Shown here piece by piece: positions 5,246 to 5,370 of a DNA stretch of 5,370 nt (position 1 is its first letter; every line of letters begins with the position of its first letter). The stretch comes from Oscillibacter sp. GTDB taxonomy: Bacteria > Bacillota > Clostridia > Oscillospirales > Oscillospiraceae. The translations under genes were made by a program, and so were the position numbers. Below the pieces are notes generated by a model. That model had not been told where the DNA came from. It did not search any database and saw only the letters and a program-made list of their open reading frames with translations. The stretch covers positions 1 to 5,370 of the forward strand of contig JAFSOM010000126.1 in the NCBI GenBank assembly GCA_017447005.1, given 5' to 3'.

Positions 5246-5370
5246 GCCGGGGTTATCGTTCCCGTAACCTTCGAGAAGGTTAATCGCGCCCCAAACGCCA
5301 AGTCCGGCTCCGAGTGCGACCACGAGGGTTTGAAGGGTTCCGATTGCGCTGGTGAAAAATGCCATGATAA

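Larger units (their letters stand above)
5120..5365 (-). pseudogene. maff2: maff2 gene fragment, interrupted after codon 44
   Basis: The frame starts MAFFTSAIGTLQTLVVALGA and continues through GLGVWGAINLLEGYGNDNPGAKAQ, a near-textbook Maff2 N-terminus. Maff2 is a small membrane protein of Firmicute ICEs, found between the VirD4-like coupling protein and VirB6-like genes of the conjugation module; its precise role in the transfer pore is unclear to me. One hydrophobic segment is visible at about residues 8-31. Residues 45-81 (MAHTNNSTFPG...RFCAD) have no Maff2 character: the normal protein continues with a Q-G-M/I-K-type sequence and a second hydrophobic segment. Those codons (5233-5120) come from the inserted element. 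The rest of maff2 should lie beyond the left edge of the window. The upstream Shine-Dalgarno sequence is outside the window. Confidence 0.85.

Noticed and set aside
1..5370. CRISPR array, tRNA or rRNA genes, insertion-sequence transposase, toxin-antitoxin pair
   Set aside because: No regularly spaced repeats, no cloverleaf or rRNA-like sequence, and no transposase, toxin or antitoxin motifs were seen on either strand.

Overview
The window looks like part of a Gram-positive mobile island of the kind found in Clostridia (Lachnospiraceae/Oscillospiraceae-type gut anaerobes). That lineage is inferred from the protein families (MobA/MobL relaxase, DUF3847, TnpW, Maff2), the AGGAGG-type ribosome binding sites and the moderate GC content. 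No chromosomal housekeeping gene is present. All family names come from reading the sequence and memory, not from a database search.

Layout from left to right. Positions 1-1196 (minus) hold the N-terminal ~398 codons of a MobA/MobL (MOBQ) relaxase that runs off the left edge. Positions 1206-1338 are a hairpin-rich origin of transfer with a MOBQ-like nick motif. Positions 1339-1629 (minus) encode a DUF3847 mobilisation accessory protein. A terminator hairpin at 1654-1693 separates this mobilisation module from a cargo operon on the same strand. The cargo operon (3826 down to 1712) has a 44-residue hydrophobic protein, then a membrane-anchored alpha/beta hydrolase started from an overlapping GTGA, then a second membrane-anchored alpha/beta hydrolase. 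A TetR-family regulator (3950-4453, plus) is divergent from it. Positions 4537-4752 (minus) encode a TnpW-like protein. Positions 4753-5233 are largely non-coding and rich in repeats. Positions 5234-5365 (minus) are the first 44 codons of a maff2 gene, a conserved conjugation-module gene of integrative conjugative elements (ICEs), which loses homology abruptly.

The simplest reading is a nested structure: an integrative and mobilizable element (IME) has inserted into maff2 of an ICE. The right junction lies near 5234, and the IME's integrase and left junction lie beyond position 1. The IME carries its own oriT and relaxase and presumably borrows the ICE's conjugation pore.

The least explained part is the cargo: a TetR regulator controlling a tiny membrane protein and two unrelated-looking, membrane-tethered serine hydrolases. 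The regulator and operon promoters face each other and overlap, and each -35 box sits in a copy of the same TTGTC(G)AAAGTCAA repeat. This is a compact inducible envelope-hydrolase cassette of unknown substrate. Two further oddities are an ATC codon exactly where the relaxase start codon should be, and an oriT whose nick-like motif is present in both orientations around one small hairpin.
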